DNA of 64,000 bases from Janthinobacterium sp. FW305-129 (GTDB taxonomy: Bacteria > Pseudomonadota > Gammaproteobacteria > Burkholderiales > Burkholderiaceae_D): assembly GCF_020858115.1 (NCBI RefSeq), contig NZ_JACYMM010000014.1, forward strand, positions 1 to 64,000, read 5' to 3'. The notes below the pieces were generated by a model. The model made no database searches. It had not been told where the DNA came from and was given only the letters and a program-made list of their open reading frames with translations. Below, one piece after another: positions 8,798-17,875 of this stretch (the first letter of the stretch is position 1; every line of letters starts with the position of its first letter). The translations under genes and the position numbers were made by a program.

Positions 8798-9706
8798 TCA
8801 GAACAACTCGTGCAAGTGGGGGATCGAGGTTTGCGCGCCGGGCTTGGTGACGCTCCAGGCAGCCGCGCGCTGGCCTTGACCTATCGCTTCCGCCTCGTCC
8901 ATGCCGGACGCCAGGCCCGCCACAAAACCGCCGATGAAAGTGTCGCCGGCGGCCGTCGTGTCGACCGCTTGCACCGCTTCGGCCGGAAACGTGTAATCGC
9001 CGCCATACAGGGCCGCGTGCACGCCCTTGGAGCCGAGGGTGATGATGACGTTGTCGCTGCCCAGCTTTTGCAGCGCCGCCGCCAGCGCCTTGGCATCCGC
9101 GCCTTCCGGGCTGACGCCGGCCAGCATGGCCGCCTCGATTTCGTTGGGAATCAGGTAGTCGACCAGTTCCAGCACGCCTTCCGGCAAGCTGGCGGCCGGC
9201 GCCGGGTTCAGCACCACGGTCTTGCCCAGCGAGCGGGCCAGCTTGATGGCGTGCACGACGGTGGCCATCGGCGTTTCCAGCTGCAGCACGACGATATCGG
9301 CCTGCTCGATCAAACCTTGCGCAGCGTCAATGTGCGCGGGGCTCAACAGATCGTTGGCGCCGCCGGCGATCACGATGCTGTTCTGGCCATGGTCGTCGAC
9401 GAGGATGGAAGCGATGCCGGACGCCACGCCCGGCAAGGTGGTGATGTGGCTGTCGATGATGCCGTCGCCCACCAGCGCCGCGCGCAAGGTGGCGCCGAAC
9501 GCGTCGTCGCCCACGCAGCCGACCATGGCCACTTGCTGGGCGCCCGCCACTTTGCCGCTCAGGCGCGCGCAGGCCACGGCCTGGTTGGCGCCCTTGCCGC
9601 CAGGAATGGTGCGGAAAGCGCCGCCCGTCAGGGTTTCGCCGGGGAGGGGCATGCGCGGCACGCGCAAGACCAGGTCCATATTGATACTGCCGATAACCAC
9701 GATCAT
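8798..9706 (-). CDS. rbsK: Ribokinase
   Basis: A PfkB-family sugar kinase of 302 residues that phosphorylates ribose at O5 using ATP. The N-terminal signature GGKGANQ is at residues 36-42, and the C-terminal DTTAAGDTFIGGF near residue 250 carries the catalytic Asp and anion hole. The start ATG overlaps the stop of rbsR by 4 nt (ATGA), implying coupled translation. Position in the rbs operon supports ribose rather than another sugar. Confidence 0.96.
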   Translation of the reverse strand: MIVVIGSINMDLVLRVPRMPLPGETLTGGAFRTIPGGKGANQAVACARLSGKVAGAQQVAMVGCVGDDAFGATLRAALVGDGIIDSHITTLPGVASGIASILVDDHGQNSIVIAGGANDLLSPAHIDAAQGLIEQADIVVLQLETPMATVVHAIKLARSLGKTVVLNPAPAASLPEGVLELVDYLIPNEIEAAMLAGVSPEGADAKALAAALQKLGSDNVIITLGSKGVHAALYGGDYTFPAEAVQAVDTTAAGDTFIGGFVAGLASGMDEAEAIGQGQRAAAWSVTKPGAQTSIPHLHELF

Positions 9707-10761
9707 GATGTCATTCCCATCAGTTCAGTTGCAGGAGAAGAAGTAGGTACAGCAGAAGGTACGGTGGCGGCCACGCTGGAGCCGCGCACGTGCAGCTCGG
9801 GGGCAATGCTGCGCTGCTGGCGCGGCAAGGCGGGGTCGGCGATGCGCGCCAGCAGGCAGGCGGCCGTGATGCGGCCCAGCTCGCGCGTATTCTGCGCCAC
9901 GCTGCTCAGGGCCGGATGCACGAAGCTGGCCAGGTCGATATCGTCGAAGCCGACGACGGCCAGTTCCGCCGGCACGGCAATGCCGCGCTCGGCGGCGGCG
10001 CGCAGGGCGCCAAAAGCCATCAAATCATTGCAGCAGAACAAGGCGTCCGGACGCTGGCCCTGGGGCAGCGCCAGCAAGTCCAGCGCGGCCGCATAACCGC
10101 CCGCGCTCGTAAAATCGCCATGCACGCACAGGGCGTCGGCCAGGGTCACGCCCGCGTCCGCCATGGCGCTGCGCGCGCCGGCGATGCGCTCATTGGAAAT
10201 GCTCACTTCGCGGGGACCGGCGATGCAGGCGAGGCGCCGGCGTCCCAGTCCCAGCAGATGGCGCGCGGCCAGGGCTCCGCCGGCGCGGTTGTCGACGGCC
10301 ACCGCATCGATGGCCAGGTCGCTGGGCGCGCGGTCGAGCAGCACGGCCGGCACCTTCATCTTGCGCAGCAGTTCGCCGTCGCTGTCGGCCAGCGCGGACA
10401 AAATCAGGCCGTCGCAGCGCTTGGTCAGCAGCACGTTCAGGTAATCGCGCTGCTTGACGGGGTCGTCATCGGAATTGCACAAAATCACGCTGTAGCCGGC
10501 CGCGTAGCAGCTGTCCTCGATGCCGCGCGCCACTTCCGAGAAATACGGGTTCGTATTGTTCGGAATGATCAGGCCGATGGTGCCCGTGCTGCGGCTGCGC
10601 AGGGAACGCGCCAGCGCGCTGGGCACGTAATGCAGTGCCTCCGCCGCCGCCAGCACGGCGCGGCGCGCCTCGTTGCTGACGGGGCGGGTATTGTTGAGGA
10701 CGTGCGACACGGTGGTAAACGATACCCCCGCCGCCTGCGCCACTTGCTTGATGGTTGCCAT
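9703..10761 (-). CDS. rbsR: LacI-family transcriptional repressor of the ribose operon
   Basis: A 352-residue LacI/GalR regulator. The N-terminal helix-turn-helix reads MATIKQVAQAAGVSFTTVSH, followed by the hinge LARSLRSRSTGTIG and a periplasmic-binding-protein-like sensor domain. It lies inside the operon between rbsC and rbsK. The perfect palindrome upstream of rbsB (14421-14438) has the central CG and GCAAAC/GTTTGC arms typical of this family, so RbsR probably represses its own operon and is released by ribose or a phosphorylated derivative. The last 20 or so residues are low-complexity Ser/Thr/Pro-rich. Confidence 0.9.
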   Translation of the reverse strand: MATIKQVAQAAGVSFTTVSHVLNNTRPVSNEARRAVLAAAEALHYVPSALARSLRSRSTGTIGLIIPNNTNPYFSEVARGIEDSCYAAGYSVILCNSDDDPVKQRDYLNVLLTKRCDGLILSALADSDGELLRKMKVPAVLLDRAPSDLAIDAVAVDNRAGGALAARHLLGLGRRRLACIAGPREVSISNERIAGARSAMADAGVTLADALCVHGDFTSAGGYAAALDLLALPQGQRPDALFCCNDLMAFGALRAAAERGIAVPAELAVVGFDDIDLASFVHPALSSVAQNTRELGRITAACLLARIADPALPRQQRSIAPELHVRGSSVAATVPSAVPTSSPATELMGMTS

Positions 10762-10770
10762 GGGCGAGTA

Positions 10771-11742
10771 TTATGAACGCTCGCCGCGGCGGCGGTAGGT
10801 GTCGAGCACGACGGCGGCAACGATCACCAGGCCCGTGACGATGCGTTTCACGGGTTCGGACACGCCCACTTGCGCCAGGCCCGCTTCCAGCACGGAAATG
10901 ATCAACACGCCGATAAACGTGCTGATGACGGAACCGCGCCCGCCCATCAGGCTCGTGCCGCCGATCACGACGGCAGCGATCACTTGCAACTCCATGCCCA
11001 CGCCGCCATTCGGGTCGGCCGCTTCCAGGCGCGACACCTGGAACAGGGCGCCCACGCCGGCCAGAAAGCCCATCAAGGCAAACACCAGCACCTTCGACGG
11101 TTTTGTATTGATGCCGGACAAACGCACGGCTTCTTCATTCGTGCCGATGCCGATCCAGTGGCGTCCCAGCACCGTGCGCGTGAGCACCAGGTGGCCGATG
11201 ACGACGATGGCGATCGAGGCGATGAAGGCAGGCGACAGGCCAAAGGCGATGGGCGAGCTGATGCCGTCCACGGCGCTGCCGATGTATTCCGTGCGCGAGT
11301 TCGTCACTTGATACGCCATGCCGCGCGCCATTTCCAGCACGCCCAGCGAGACGATGAACGAGGGAATGCGCCAGCCGACGGAAATGAGGCCCGTCGTGGC
11401 GCCGCACAGGGCGGCGACGAACATGCCCAGCAGGGCCGCGCTCCACACGGGCCAGCCCCAGTGCACGACGGCCAGCGACAGCACGGAAGCGGCCAGCGCC
11501 ATCACGGAGCCGACGGACAAATCGATGCCGCCGATGATCAGGACAAACGTCATGCCGACGGCCATCACGACCAGGGTCGGGATGTTGTTCGACAGGGTAC
11601 TCAAGGTCGCCAAAGTAAAAAAGTTTTCGCTGGCAAACGAGAACAGCACGCACATGGCCAGCAAGGCGCCGATCAGGCCCGCATAGTTTTTCAGGTCGGC
11701 CAGGCTGCGCTGCAGATACGAAGGAGAGGAGTTGGAGGTCAT
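10771..11742 (-). CDS. rbsC: Ribose ABC transporter permease
   Basis: A 323-residue inner-membrane permease of the BPD_transp_2 type, with 8-10 hydrophobic segments beginning at about residue 20. The block GGIDLSVGSVMALAA and the later IGGTSLMGGRGSVISTFIGV are typical of RbsC/XylH-type sugar permeases. It follows rbsA with an 18-bp gap and precedes rbsR by 9 bp. With RbsA and RbsB it would form the high-affinity ribose importer. Confidence 0.94.
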   Translation of the reverse strand: MTSNSSPSYLQRSLADLKNYAGLIGALLAMCVLFSFASENFFTLATLSTLSNNIPTLVVMAVGMTFVLIIGGIDLSVGSVMALAASVLSLAVVHWGWPVWSAALLGMFVAALCGATTGLISVGWRIPSFIVSLGVLEMARGMAYQVTNSRTEYIGSAVDGISSPIAFGLSPAFIASIAIVVIGHLVLTRTVLGRHWIGIGTNEEAVRLSGINTKPSKVLVFALMGFLAGVGALFQVSRLEAADPNGGVGMELQVIAAVVIGGTSLMGGRGSVISTFIGVLIISVLEAGLAQVGVSEPVKRIVTGLVIVAAVVLDTYRRRGERS

Positions 11743-11760
11743 GGGAATCTTTCCGGCGGA

Positions 11761-13314
11761 TCAGGCCGCAGCTGGAGTGGAGTTGGGGGTCAAATAGCCG
11801 GAGAAGGCGGCCGACAGCAGCGCGTCCTGGCTCCAGGCGCCGCGCTCGAAGGTGTCGACGATGCTGCCCGCGCTCATGACGGCGATGCGGTCGCAGATCA
11901 GCATCAGTTCGCGCAAATCGCTCGACACGATGACGAGGCCCTTGCCCTGGCGCGCCTGTTCGGCCAGCACCTGATAAATATCAAACTTGGCGCCGATATC
12001 GATGCCGCGCGTGGGCTCGTCGAACAGCATCACGGGGCAGTCGCGGTACAGCCAGCGGGCGATCACCACCTTTTGCTGGTTGCCGCCGGACAACTCCGCC
12101 ACCGTTTGCGCGCTGTTGCGCGAGCGGATGCCCAGGCGCTGAATGTAATCGTCGGCCACCGTCGCTTCGGCCGCGTCGTTGAGCCAGCCGGCGCCACTGA
12201 CGGTATCGAGCGAAGCCAGGGTCGTGTTGACGGCGATGGACTGGCGCAACAACAAACCTTGTCCCTTGCGGTCTTCCGTGATCATGGCGATGCCCGCTTT
12301 CACGGCCGCCTGCGGCGAGTGCAAGGCGGCGGGTATTTCGCTGTCGCCGAGGAACACGTCACCGGCGTCGGCGCGGTCGGCGCCAAAGATCAGGCGCAGC
12401 AATTCCGTGCGGCCCGAGCCGATCAGGCCGGCGATGCCGAGGATTTCGCCGGCGCGCAAGTCAAACGAGGTCGGATTGACCACCTTGCCGCGCGCCAGGC
12501 CCCGCACGCGCAGCAGCGGCGCGCCGATGGTCCGCCCGCTCAGGTCGACGGCGTCGTCGGCCGAACGGCCCACCATCAGGCTGACCAGGTCGGCGGCGGA
12601 ATGGCCCGCGATGTCGTCGTCGCACACCAGCTGGCCGTCGCGCAGCACGGCGATGCGGTCGGCCACGCGCTTGAGTTCTTCCAGGCGGTGGGAAATATAG
12701 ATGATGCACACGCCGTCGGCTTTCAGGCGTTCGATCTGCAGGAACAGCAATTCCACTTCGCGGTGCGTCAGCATGGCCGTCGGCTCATCTAACACCAGCA
12801 GGCGGCAGGCGCCGATCAGGTTGCGCGCGATTTCGATCATTTGCTGGTGGCCGATGCCCAGTTCGCCGACCAGGGTCCACGGGTCGAGGCCGCCCAGGCC
12901 CACTTTCTCCATCTGTTCGCGCGCATCGCGCTCGAGACGGGTGCGGTCGATGAAGCCGAAGCGCTGCGGCAAATTTTTCAAATACAGGTTTTCCGCGATC
13001 GACAGGGTGGGAATCAAATTCAATTCCTGCATCACCATGCGGATGCCCAGCGCCTCGGCGGCGCCGCGCGAGGCGGGCTGGTAGGGCTTGCCGTCAAGCA
13101 GCATCGTGCCCGTGGTGGCTTGCTCCAGGCCGCAGATGATCTTCGACAGGGTACTCTTGCCCGCGCCGTTCTCTCCCGTCAGCGCCAGCACCTGGCCAGG
13201 GGCGAAGCGCAAGCCCACGCCGCCCAGCACGGGGCCGACATAGGACTTGCCGATGTTGTCCAGGGTCAATAGAGGGATGGCGGCTGATGGCGCCGGGGGG
13301 ATGTCGGTAGGCAT
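11761..13314 (-). CDS. rbsA: Ribose ABC transporter ATP-binding protein (duplicated ATPase)
   Basis: A 517-residue protein with two ABC domains in tandem, as in sugar importers of the CUT2 class. The first domain has a normal Walker A GENGAGKST and Walker B LLVLDEPTAM. The second has a degenerate Walker A GLIGSGRTELL, but keeps the signature ELSGGNQQK and Walker B VMLFDEPTRGID, the usual CUT2 asymmetry. It energises ribose import with RbsC. A long hairpin in the gap after rbsB may lower its expression compared with the binding protein. Confidence 0.95.
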   Translation of the reverse strand: MPTDIPPAPSAAIPLLTLDNIGKSYVGPVLGGVGLRFAPGQVLALTGENGAGKSTLSKIICGLEQATTGTMLLDGKPYQPASRGAAEALGIRMVMQELNLIPTLSIAENLYLKNLPQRFGFIDRTRLERDAREQMEKVGLGGLDPWTLVGELGIGHQQMIEIARNLIGACRLLVLDEPTAMLTHREVELLFLQIERLKADGVCIIYISHRLEELKRVADRIAVLRDGQLVCDDDIAGHSAADLVSLMVGRSADDAVDLSGRTIGAPLLRVRGLARGKVVNPTSFDLRAGEILGIAGLIGSGRTELLRLIFGADRADAGDVFLGDSEIPAALHSPQAAVKAGIAMITEDRKGQGLLLRQSIAVNTTLASLDTVSGAGWLNDAAEATVADDYIQRLGIRSRNSAQTVAELSGGNQQKVVIARWLYRDCPVMLFDEPTRGIDIGAKFDIYQVLAEQARQGKGLVIVSSDLRELMLICDRIAVMSAGSIVDTFERGAWSQDALLSAAFSGYLTPNSTPAAA

Positions 13315-13339
13315 GATAAAACTCCGCGGAAAAAGGCGG

Positions 13340-13386
13340 CGGGGCCGGCGCCGCAGTCTCAGGCAGAGACGCGGACGCTGGCCCCG
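13340..13386 (-). other. Long imperfect hairpin between rbsB and rbsA
   Basis: CGGGGCC at the left pairs with GGCCCCG at the right, and an inner GTCTC pairs with GAGAC around a 5-nt loop, with interior mismatches between. It has no T run. Such structures between a binding-protein gene and its transporter genes often protect the upstream mRNA from 3' exonucleases and raise the binding protein level. That function is inferred here from position. Confidence 0.55.
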
Positions 13387-13400
13387 GCGGGATCAGACGA

Positions 13401-14360
13401 TCAGGACTTGGCGCCCTTGGCGACCAGTTCGACCTTGGTTTCGATGACGCCGCCGAGATCGGCCTGTTTCTTCTTCTGCGCCAGGGCTTTCAGCACGGTC
13501 TCGATGCCGAACACGGCTTGCTGCGAACCGAACTGGTCGGCGGTGGCCAGCACGCGGCCATCGGCCAGCATCGGCTTGATGGCGTTGATGTTGTCGTAGC
13601 CGACGACGAGCACTTTGCCCGTCTTGCCGGCCGCCTTGATGGCGGACACGGCGCCGATGGCCATGTTGTCGTTACCGCACAGCAAGGCCTTGATATTCGG
13701 GTTGGCATTCAGCATGGCGGCCGCCACCGTATTGGCGGGGGCGATTTCCCACTGGCCCGACTGTACGCTGACCACTTTCGCACCGGCCGCGCTCATGGCG
13801 TCCTGGAAGCCCAGGGTGCGCTGCTGCGCGTTGTAGGTGGTGGACACGCCTTCGATGATGCCGACGGGGTCGCCCTTCTTGATCTGCTTGGCCAGGAAGT
13901 CGCCGACGACCTTGGCGCCCTTGCGGTTGTCCGGACCGACGAAGGGCACGGTGATGCCCTTCTCTTTCAGGGCGCCATCGTCGAGCTTGTTGTCGATATT
14001 GACGACGATGATGCCCGCGTCGATGGCTTTTTTCAGCACCGGCACCAGCGCCTTCGAGTCGGCCGGGGCAATCACCAGCGCGTTGACGCGCGAGACGATC
14101 ATTTGCTCGACCAGCTTGATCTGGCTCGACGTATCCGTTTCATCCTTGATGCCGTTCGACAGCAGGTCGTACTTGGCGGCATTGGCCTTCTGATGCGCCT
14201 TGGCGCCATTTTCCATGGTCAGGAAAAATTCATTGGCGAGCGACTTCATCACCAATGCCACCTTTGGTTTGGCTGGCGTCTGCGCCATCGCCGGCACGGC
14301 GGGCAAGGCACACGCGAGGACAGCGGCGGCAATCATTTTCAGGCGAATACGGGATGTCAT
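13401..14360 (-). CDS. rbsB: Ribose ABC transporter periplasmic binding protein
   Basis: A 319-residue precursor with a signal peptide (basic N-terminus, hydrophobic AAAVLACALPAVP, likely cleavage after AMA near residue 26). The mature part has the periplasmic binding protein type 1 fold, with KVALVMKSLANEFF at the start of the domain, plus ADSKALVPVLKKA and CGNDNMAIGAVSA. It is the first gene of the operon. GGAG lies 8 nt before ATG 14360. The operator palindrome lies about 60 bp upstream. Confidence 0.94.
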   Translation of the reverse strand: MTSRIRLKMIAAAVLACALPAVPAMAQTPAKPKVALVMKSLANEFFLTMENGAKAHQKANAAKYDLLSNGIKDETDTSSQIKLVEQMIVSRVNALVIAPADSKALVPVLKKAIDAGIIVVNIDNKLDDGALKEKGITVPFVGPDNRKGAKVVGDFLAKQIKKGDPVGIIEGVSTTYNAQQRTLGFQDAMSAAGAKVVSVQSGQWEIAPANTVAAAMLNANPNIKALLCGNDNMAIGAVSAIKAAGKTGKVLVVGYDNINAIKPMLADGRVLATADQFGSQQAVFGIETVLKALAQKKKQADLGGVIETKVELVAKGAKS

Positions 14361-14420
14361 GGGCGTCTCCAGAGTGGTTGGTCAAGCACGTGTACTGCAT
14401 GCTTTTTAGGAAATTCGTTG

Positions 14421-14438
14421 CGCGCAAACGTTTGCGCG
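14421..14438. promoter_or_regulatory. LacI-family operator, probably RbsR binding site
   Basis: CGCGCAAACGTTTGCGCG is a perfect 18-bp palindrome centred on CG, the hallmark of LacI/GalR-family sites, and outer flanks ATTCG/CGAAT extend the symmetry. It lies in the 5' region of rbsB. A minus-strand TTGCAC at 14469-14474 with CACTAT 18 bp later is a possible weak promoter that the bound repressor would block. Confidence 0.85.
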
Positions 14439-14568
14439 AAGCGAATAGTGCCTCAATGCCCCATATCAGTGCAAGTAAAACTGTATGTGCGGTGCAGCAA
14501 AAAGGGCACGCCCAGAGGGAAACGGGCAGGCCGGTATGATCAGCCTGCCGAGGGGAAATACGCGCAAG

Positions 14569-15438
14569 TCAGGACTTTGTTGCGGCCCACTGCACGGCCA
14601 GCACGCTGGCCAGCACCAGCAGCAAGCCCAGCATCGACCAGCCCGTCATGGCCTGGCCCAGCAAGGCCCAGCCCAGGACGACGGCCATCAGGGGACTGAG
14701 CAGGCCCAGCGAGGAGACGGCCACGGGCGACAGGCGGCTGATGCCGCGGAACCACAGGGCATAGGCCAGCAGCGCGCCGGCCAGGCACAGGTAGGCGTAA
14801 GCCAATACTTGCTGCAGGGACAGCGGCGGCAACGGCGCATCGGCCAGCCAGGCGACGGGCGCCAGCATCAGGCCGCCGAGCAGCAATTGCCAGCCCGTCA
14901 GCGCCAGCACGGGCAAGTCCGGCTTCCAGCGCCGCGTCAGATAGGTGCCGGCCGCCATGCACGCCGTGCCGCCCAGCGCGGCCGCGATGCCGACGGGTTC
15001 CCACACGGTGCGCGGCGACAACAGCAACACGCCCATGCCGGCCACGCCCAGCACGCTGGCGCCCAGGGCCAGGCGGGCCGGACGGCGCCCTTCCACGCCC
15101 CAGGCCAGGCCCATCACCAAGAGCGGCTGGATGGCGCCCACTACGGCCGCCAAGCCGCCCGGCAAACGGTAGGCGGCCACGAACAGCAGGGCCTGGAACA
15201 CGCCGATATTCAGCGCGGAAAGAATCAGCACGCGGCCCCAGTCGCGCCGCGCGGGCAGGCGCCGCATGATCAGCAGCAACAGCAGGCCGGCCGGCAGCAC
15301 GCGGATCAGGGCCGCCGTGTAGGGCCGGTGCGGCGGCAGCAGTTCGGACGTGACGATGTAGGTGGAACCCCAGATCAGGGGCGCCAGCGCCGTGAGCACG
15401 ATATCGCCCCAGGCGGGACGGAGAATGGAGGTGGACAT
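14569..15438 (-). CDS. EamA/DMT-family transporter
   Basis: A 289-residue membrane protein with about ten hydrophobic segments arranged as two EamA repeats; the first contains APLIWGSTYIVTSELLPP and the second starts near WEPVGIAAALGGTACMAAGTY. EamA proteins export amino acids and other small metabolites; the substrate here is not evident. Two palindromes of MarR-family type lie directly upstream, the nearer one only 4 nt before the start codon, so a repressor would cover the translation start region. No strong Shine-Dalgarno sequence is seen before ATG 15438. Confidence 0.88.
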   Translation of the reverse strand: MSTSILRPAWGDIVLTALAPLIWGSTYIVTSELLPPHRPYTAALIRVLPAGLLLLLIMRRLPARRDWGRVLILSALNIGVFQALLFVAAYRLPGGLAAVVGAIQPLLVMGLAWGVEGRRPARLALGASVLGVAGMGVLLLSPRTVWEPVGIAAALGGTACMAAGTYLTRRWKPDLPVLALTGWQLLLGGLMLAPVAWLADAPLPPLSLQQVLAYAYLCLAGALLAYALWFRGISRLSPVAVSSLGLLSPLMAVVLGWALLGQAMTGWSMLGLLLVLASVLAVQWAATKS

Positions 15439-15442
15439 GAAC

Positions 15443-15460
15443 TATCTCGACGTTAAGATA
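15443..15460. promoter_or_regulatory. MarR-type operator copy 1 (imperfect)
   Basis: TATCTCGA-CG-TTAAGATA is a palindrome with one mismatched pair. It matches the second copy 38 bp away and adjoins the EamA transporter start. Confidence 0.6.
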
Positions 15461-15480
15461 ATTCCAGTGTGGGCGCGAAC

Positions 15481-15498
15481 TATCTTGATGTCAAGATA
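15481..15498. promoter_or_regulatory. MarR-type operator copy 2 (perfect)
   Basis: TATCTTGA-TG-TCAAGATA is a palindrome with perfect 8-bp arms. This core is typical of MarR-family repressor sites. No MarR gene is in the window, so the regulator is encoded elsewhere. Confidence 0.65.
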
Positions 15499-15530
15499 AA
15501 TTGGCGGACGTGCCGCTGCGTGCGGGCGTA

Positions 15531-15554
15531 AAAAAACCCGGCATGGCCGGGCTT
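15531..15554 (-). terminator. Terminator after the zinc-ribbon gene at 15599
   Basis: On the minus strand, AAGCCCGGC folds with GCCGGGTT around a short loop and is followed by a run of six T. It lies about 45 bp after the stop of the zinc-ribbon gene. Confidence 0.8.
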
Positions 15555-15598
15555 CGGGAATGAGGCAAGGCGGCAAGTTGCACCGCCTGGCTCTCCGC

Positions 15599-16687
15599 CT
15601 AATCGCGCACGCGCCGCAGGGTTGTCACCCGCATGCCGCCCATGCTGATCTGCGCCGTGCTGCCATCGTCGCTGACGATAATGTCCATGGCCGCTTCGCC
15701 CGCGCCTTCCGGCGCGATCGTCACGGTATTGCCGTTGGTGGTGAAGGTGGCCTTGGTCGAGGTTCCGTTATTGATCACGCTGTCGCGTGTAAATTCCAGG
15801 ACATTGCCCATCGCCGCCTGCCATTTCCCCACCGCCGGGTGACCGCCAAAGCTGAACACGCTTTTCAGCTTGTCCAGCAGGCCCGCGCCCTGCACGGCCG
15901 GCGATCTGCCCATCGCAGCGGCCACGCCCCCCAGGCTCATCTGCTCTTGATCGATGACTTGCCATCGCTTGTCGACCAGCGCCAGCGGCAGCCGTACTTC
16001 CAGGTCGCCGTCCGGCAAGCGTTGCAGGATCAGCGCGCGGTCCGGCGATTTGGCGAACCACGCCGCCTCATCGGTCAGCGTCAAGGTAGCCTTGGCCATC
16101 GCCACTTGCTGTGCACCCAGGTCGCGCACCTGATCATAGCCGCTGACCTTGGCCACTTTCACGCCCGTGGCCACGCACAGCTTGTCGCCGCGCAAGGCCG
16201 CCTTGCCCGGCGCGGCCAGCGCGTAGACAAATTGCGATTGCGCAACCCAACCGCCGCTGCCTTGTTCCACGGGGGCGGCGTACAGTCCGCTACGCACGAG
16301 GATATCCAGCCATTGCCGAGTGGAACTGTCGTACGAGGCCACGCGGATCTCTTCCTTCTGGTACGGCAAGTTGCTCAAGCAGAGCAACTTGTCGCGTGCC
16401 GCCTCGTCGGCCGCCAGGTGGGCATCGATGGCGCGGCTGAAACTGCTGGCCGAGGCCGCCTCTGGCGCCAGCAGCCACGCCAGGGCGCCGCCTGCCACGA
16501 TGAGCACCGCCAGCGCGCTGCCGGCGATGATGACGTGGCGCCGCTTCACGCGGGACGGCGCCGGCGTCGCGGCTGGTGCAGATGCCGGTACAGGTGCCGG
16601 TGCCACGTTGACGGCCTTGCCGCATTCATCGCAGAAGCGCGCGTCGGGCGTATGGGCGGTGCCGCATTGGGTGCAGAAGTGAGCCAT
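15599..16687 (-). CDS. Zinc-ribbon membrane-anchored protein of unknown function
   Basis: A 362-residue protein. Residues 4-24 form a zinc ribbon (FCTQCGTAHTPDARFCDECG), followed by a Pro/Ala-rich linker, one membrane segment at about 51-73, and an extracytoplasmic domain of about 280 residues that I do not recognise. The extracytoplasmic part has several beta-like stretches, including TKATFTTNGNTVTIAPEG. The stop of the next gene upstream lies 8 bp before its start, so the two are co-transcribed. It is one of three zinc-ribbon genes in four consecutive genes here, suggesting a shared system. Confidence 0.75.
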   Translation of the reverse strand: MAHFCTQCGTAHTPDARFCDECGKAVNVAPAPVPASAPAATPAPSRVKRRHVIIAGSALAVLIVAGGALAWLLAPEAASASSFSRAIDAHLAADEAARDKLLCLSNLPYQKEEIRVASYDSSTRQWLDILVRSGLYAAPVEQGSGGWVAQSQFVYALAAPGKAALRGDKLCVATGVKVAKVSGYDQVRDLGAQQVAMAKATLTLTDEAAWFAKSPDRALILQRLPDGDLEVRLPLALVDKRWQVIDQEQMSLGGVAAAMGRSPAVQGAGLLDKLKSVFSFGGHPAVGKWQAAMGNVLEFTRDSVINNGTSTKATFTTNGNTVTIAPEGAGEAAMDIIVSDDGSTAQISMGGMRVTTLRRVRD

Positions 16688-16695
16688 GGTCAGCC

Positions 16696-17808
16696 TTATT
16701 TGAGTTTATGCGCGCATTCGCCGCAGAACACGTCATCGGACGCAACCGGTGCCTTGCAGCTGGGGCAGTGCAGATTTTCAGCTGCCGCTGCCGGGGCGGC
16801 GGGAGCGGCGGGTGCCGCCGCCTGCTCGGCCAGGGCACGCGCGCGTTCGCGCGCTTCTTCGGCTTTCTTCTTGACCGTGGCCAGGCCGTCGTTCAGGCTC
16901 GCTTCCGACGCGCTGAAATCGACGTTGCGCGTGGCGTTCAGGTAAATGATGCATACGCCCTTGGTAAAGATCAAACTTGGCACCACGGCCGCGGCCGCCA
17001 TCAGCAAGCCGCCGCCCAGGCCGGCAGCGATGATGTAGCCGGAACCGCCGCCCAGGCCCGAGGCCAGGGAATACATGTTCAGCTGGCTACCCAGGCCGAG
17101 TATGGTGGCCGACATGCCCGTCGTCAGCGACACGCCCGTGCCGACGACGCCAAAGATCAGCAGCGTCACAAACGCGGTGATCAGGAACAGCAGCACTTCC
17201 AGCAGGATCACCGACACCAGCTTGGTGCGCACGATCTGGTTCAGGCGGGCAATGATCTGGAACACGGTGGCGCCCGACCAGGCGGCAGGGCCGGCCAGCG
17301 GCAGCATCACGTAAAACAACGCAAACACCAGCACGCCCAGCACGATGGCCGACAGCGGGAAGACCACCGTGTACAGCACGGGGCCCAACACGGGAATCTT
17401 GCAGACGAACAAGATAATGGCGATGGCGATCATGGCCGCCAGCACGATCAAAAATTCAAGGAAGACCACCGCGATCAGGCGGTGGCTTGTGACCAGCGAA
17501 ACGAGCACGGCATCAACCAGACTCATGCCAGGCTGGCCCTGCGCATCGCGCATCAGCATGATGCCCACGGCGTTGGAACCGTAAAACATCACGAGGAAAG
17601 CCATCAGGCCGCCCAGGAAGACCAGCACGACACTTTTCATGCTGCCGGCGAGCACGGTCAGCACGCCGCCGACGAGCACGGCGCCGATGAAGGTCAGGGC
17701 CAGCAGGGCAATCGCGCGGAAGTTCCTGATGGCGTCGGTCGCTTCGATCAGCGAGCCCACGGCGGAGGAAAAGGGAAGAGGTTTTGCTGCTTCAGTGGAA
17801 ATGGTCAT
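16696..17808 (-). CDS. Multi-pass membrane protein with C-terminal zinc ribbon
   Basis: A 370-residue protein with about six to eight hydrophobic segments between residues 25 and 280, a basic alanine-rich coiled segment (TVKKKAEEARERARALAEQ), and a C-terminal zinc ribbon CPSCKAPVASDDVFCGEC. I do not recognise the family. ATG 17808 (MTISTEAAK) was chosen because AGG lies 7 nt upstream and the longer N-terminus from ATG 17853 looks non-conserved; the longer start, which has GGGG upstream, cannot be excluded. It is transcribed directly before the zinc-ribbon gene at 15599-16687. Confidence 0.72.
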   Translation of the reverse strand: MTISTEAAKPLPFSSAVGSLIEATDAIRNFRAIALLALTFIGAVLVGGVLTVLAGSMKSVVLVFLGGLMAFLVMFYGSNAVGIMLMRDAQGQPGMSLVDAVLVSLVTSHRLIAVVFLEFLIVLAAMIAIAIILFVCKIPVLGPVLYTVVFPLSAIVLGVLVFALFYVMLPLAGPAAWSGATVFQIIARLNQIVRTKLVSVILLEVLLFLITAFVTLLIFGVVGTGVSLTTGMSATILGLGSQLNMYSLASGLGGGSGYIIAAGLGGGLLMAAAAVVPSLIFTKGVCIIYLNATRNVDFSASEASLNDGLATVKKKAEEARERARALAEQAAAPAAPAAPAAAAENLHCPSCKAPVASDDVFCGECAHKLK

Positions 17809-17875
17809 GTCTAGCCTGGATGGGGGTAAATCGGGGAACGGAACGGCCGGCATGGCCGCCCCGTGGTAATCAATG

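Noticed and set aside
10870..12792. A 640-residue open frame on the plus strand across rbsC and rbsA
   Set aside because: Opposite to clear transporter genes, His/Gln/Asp-rich composition typical of a shadow frame.
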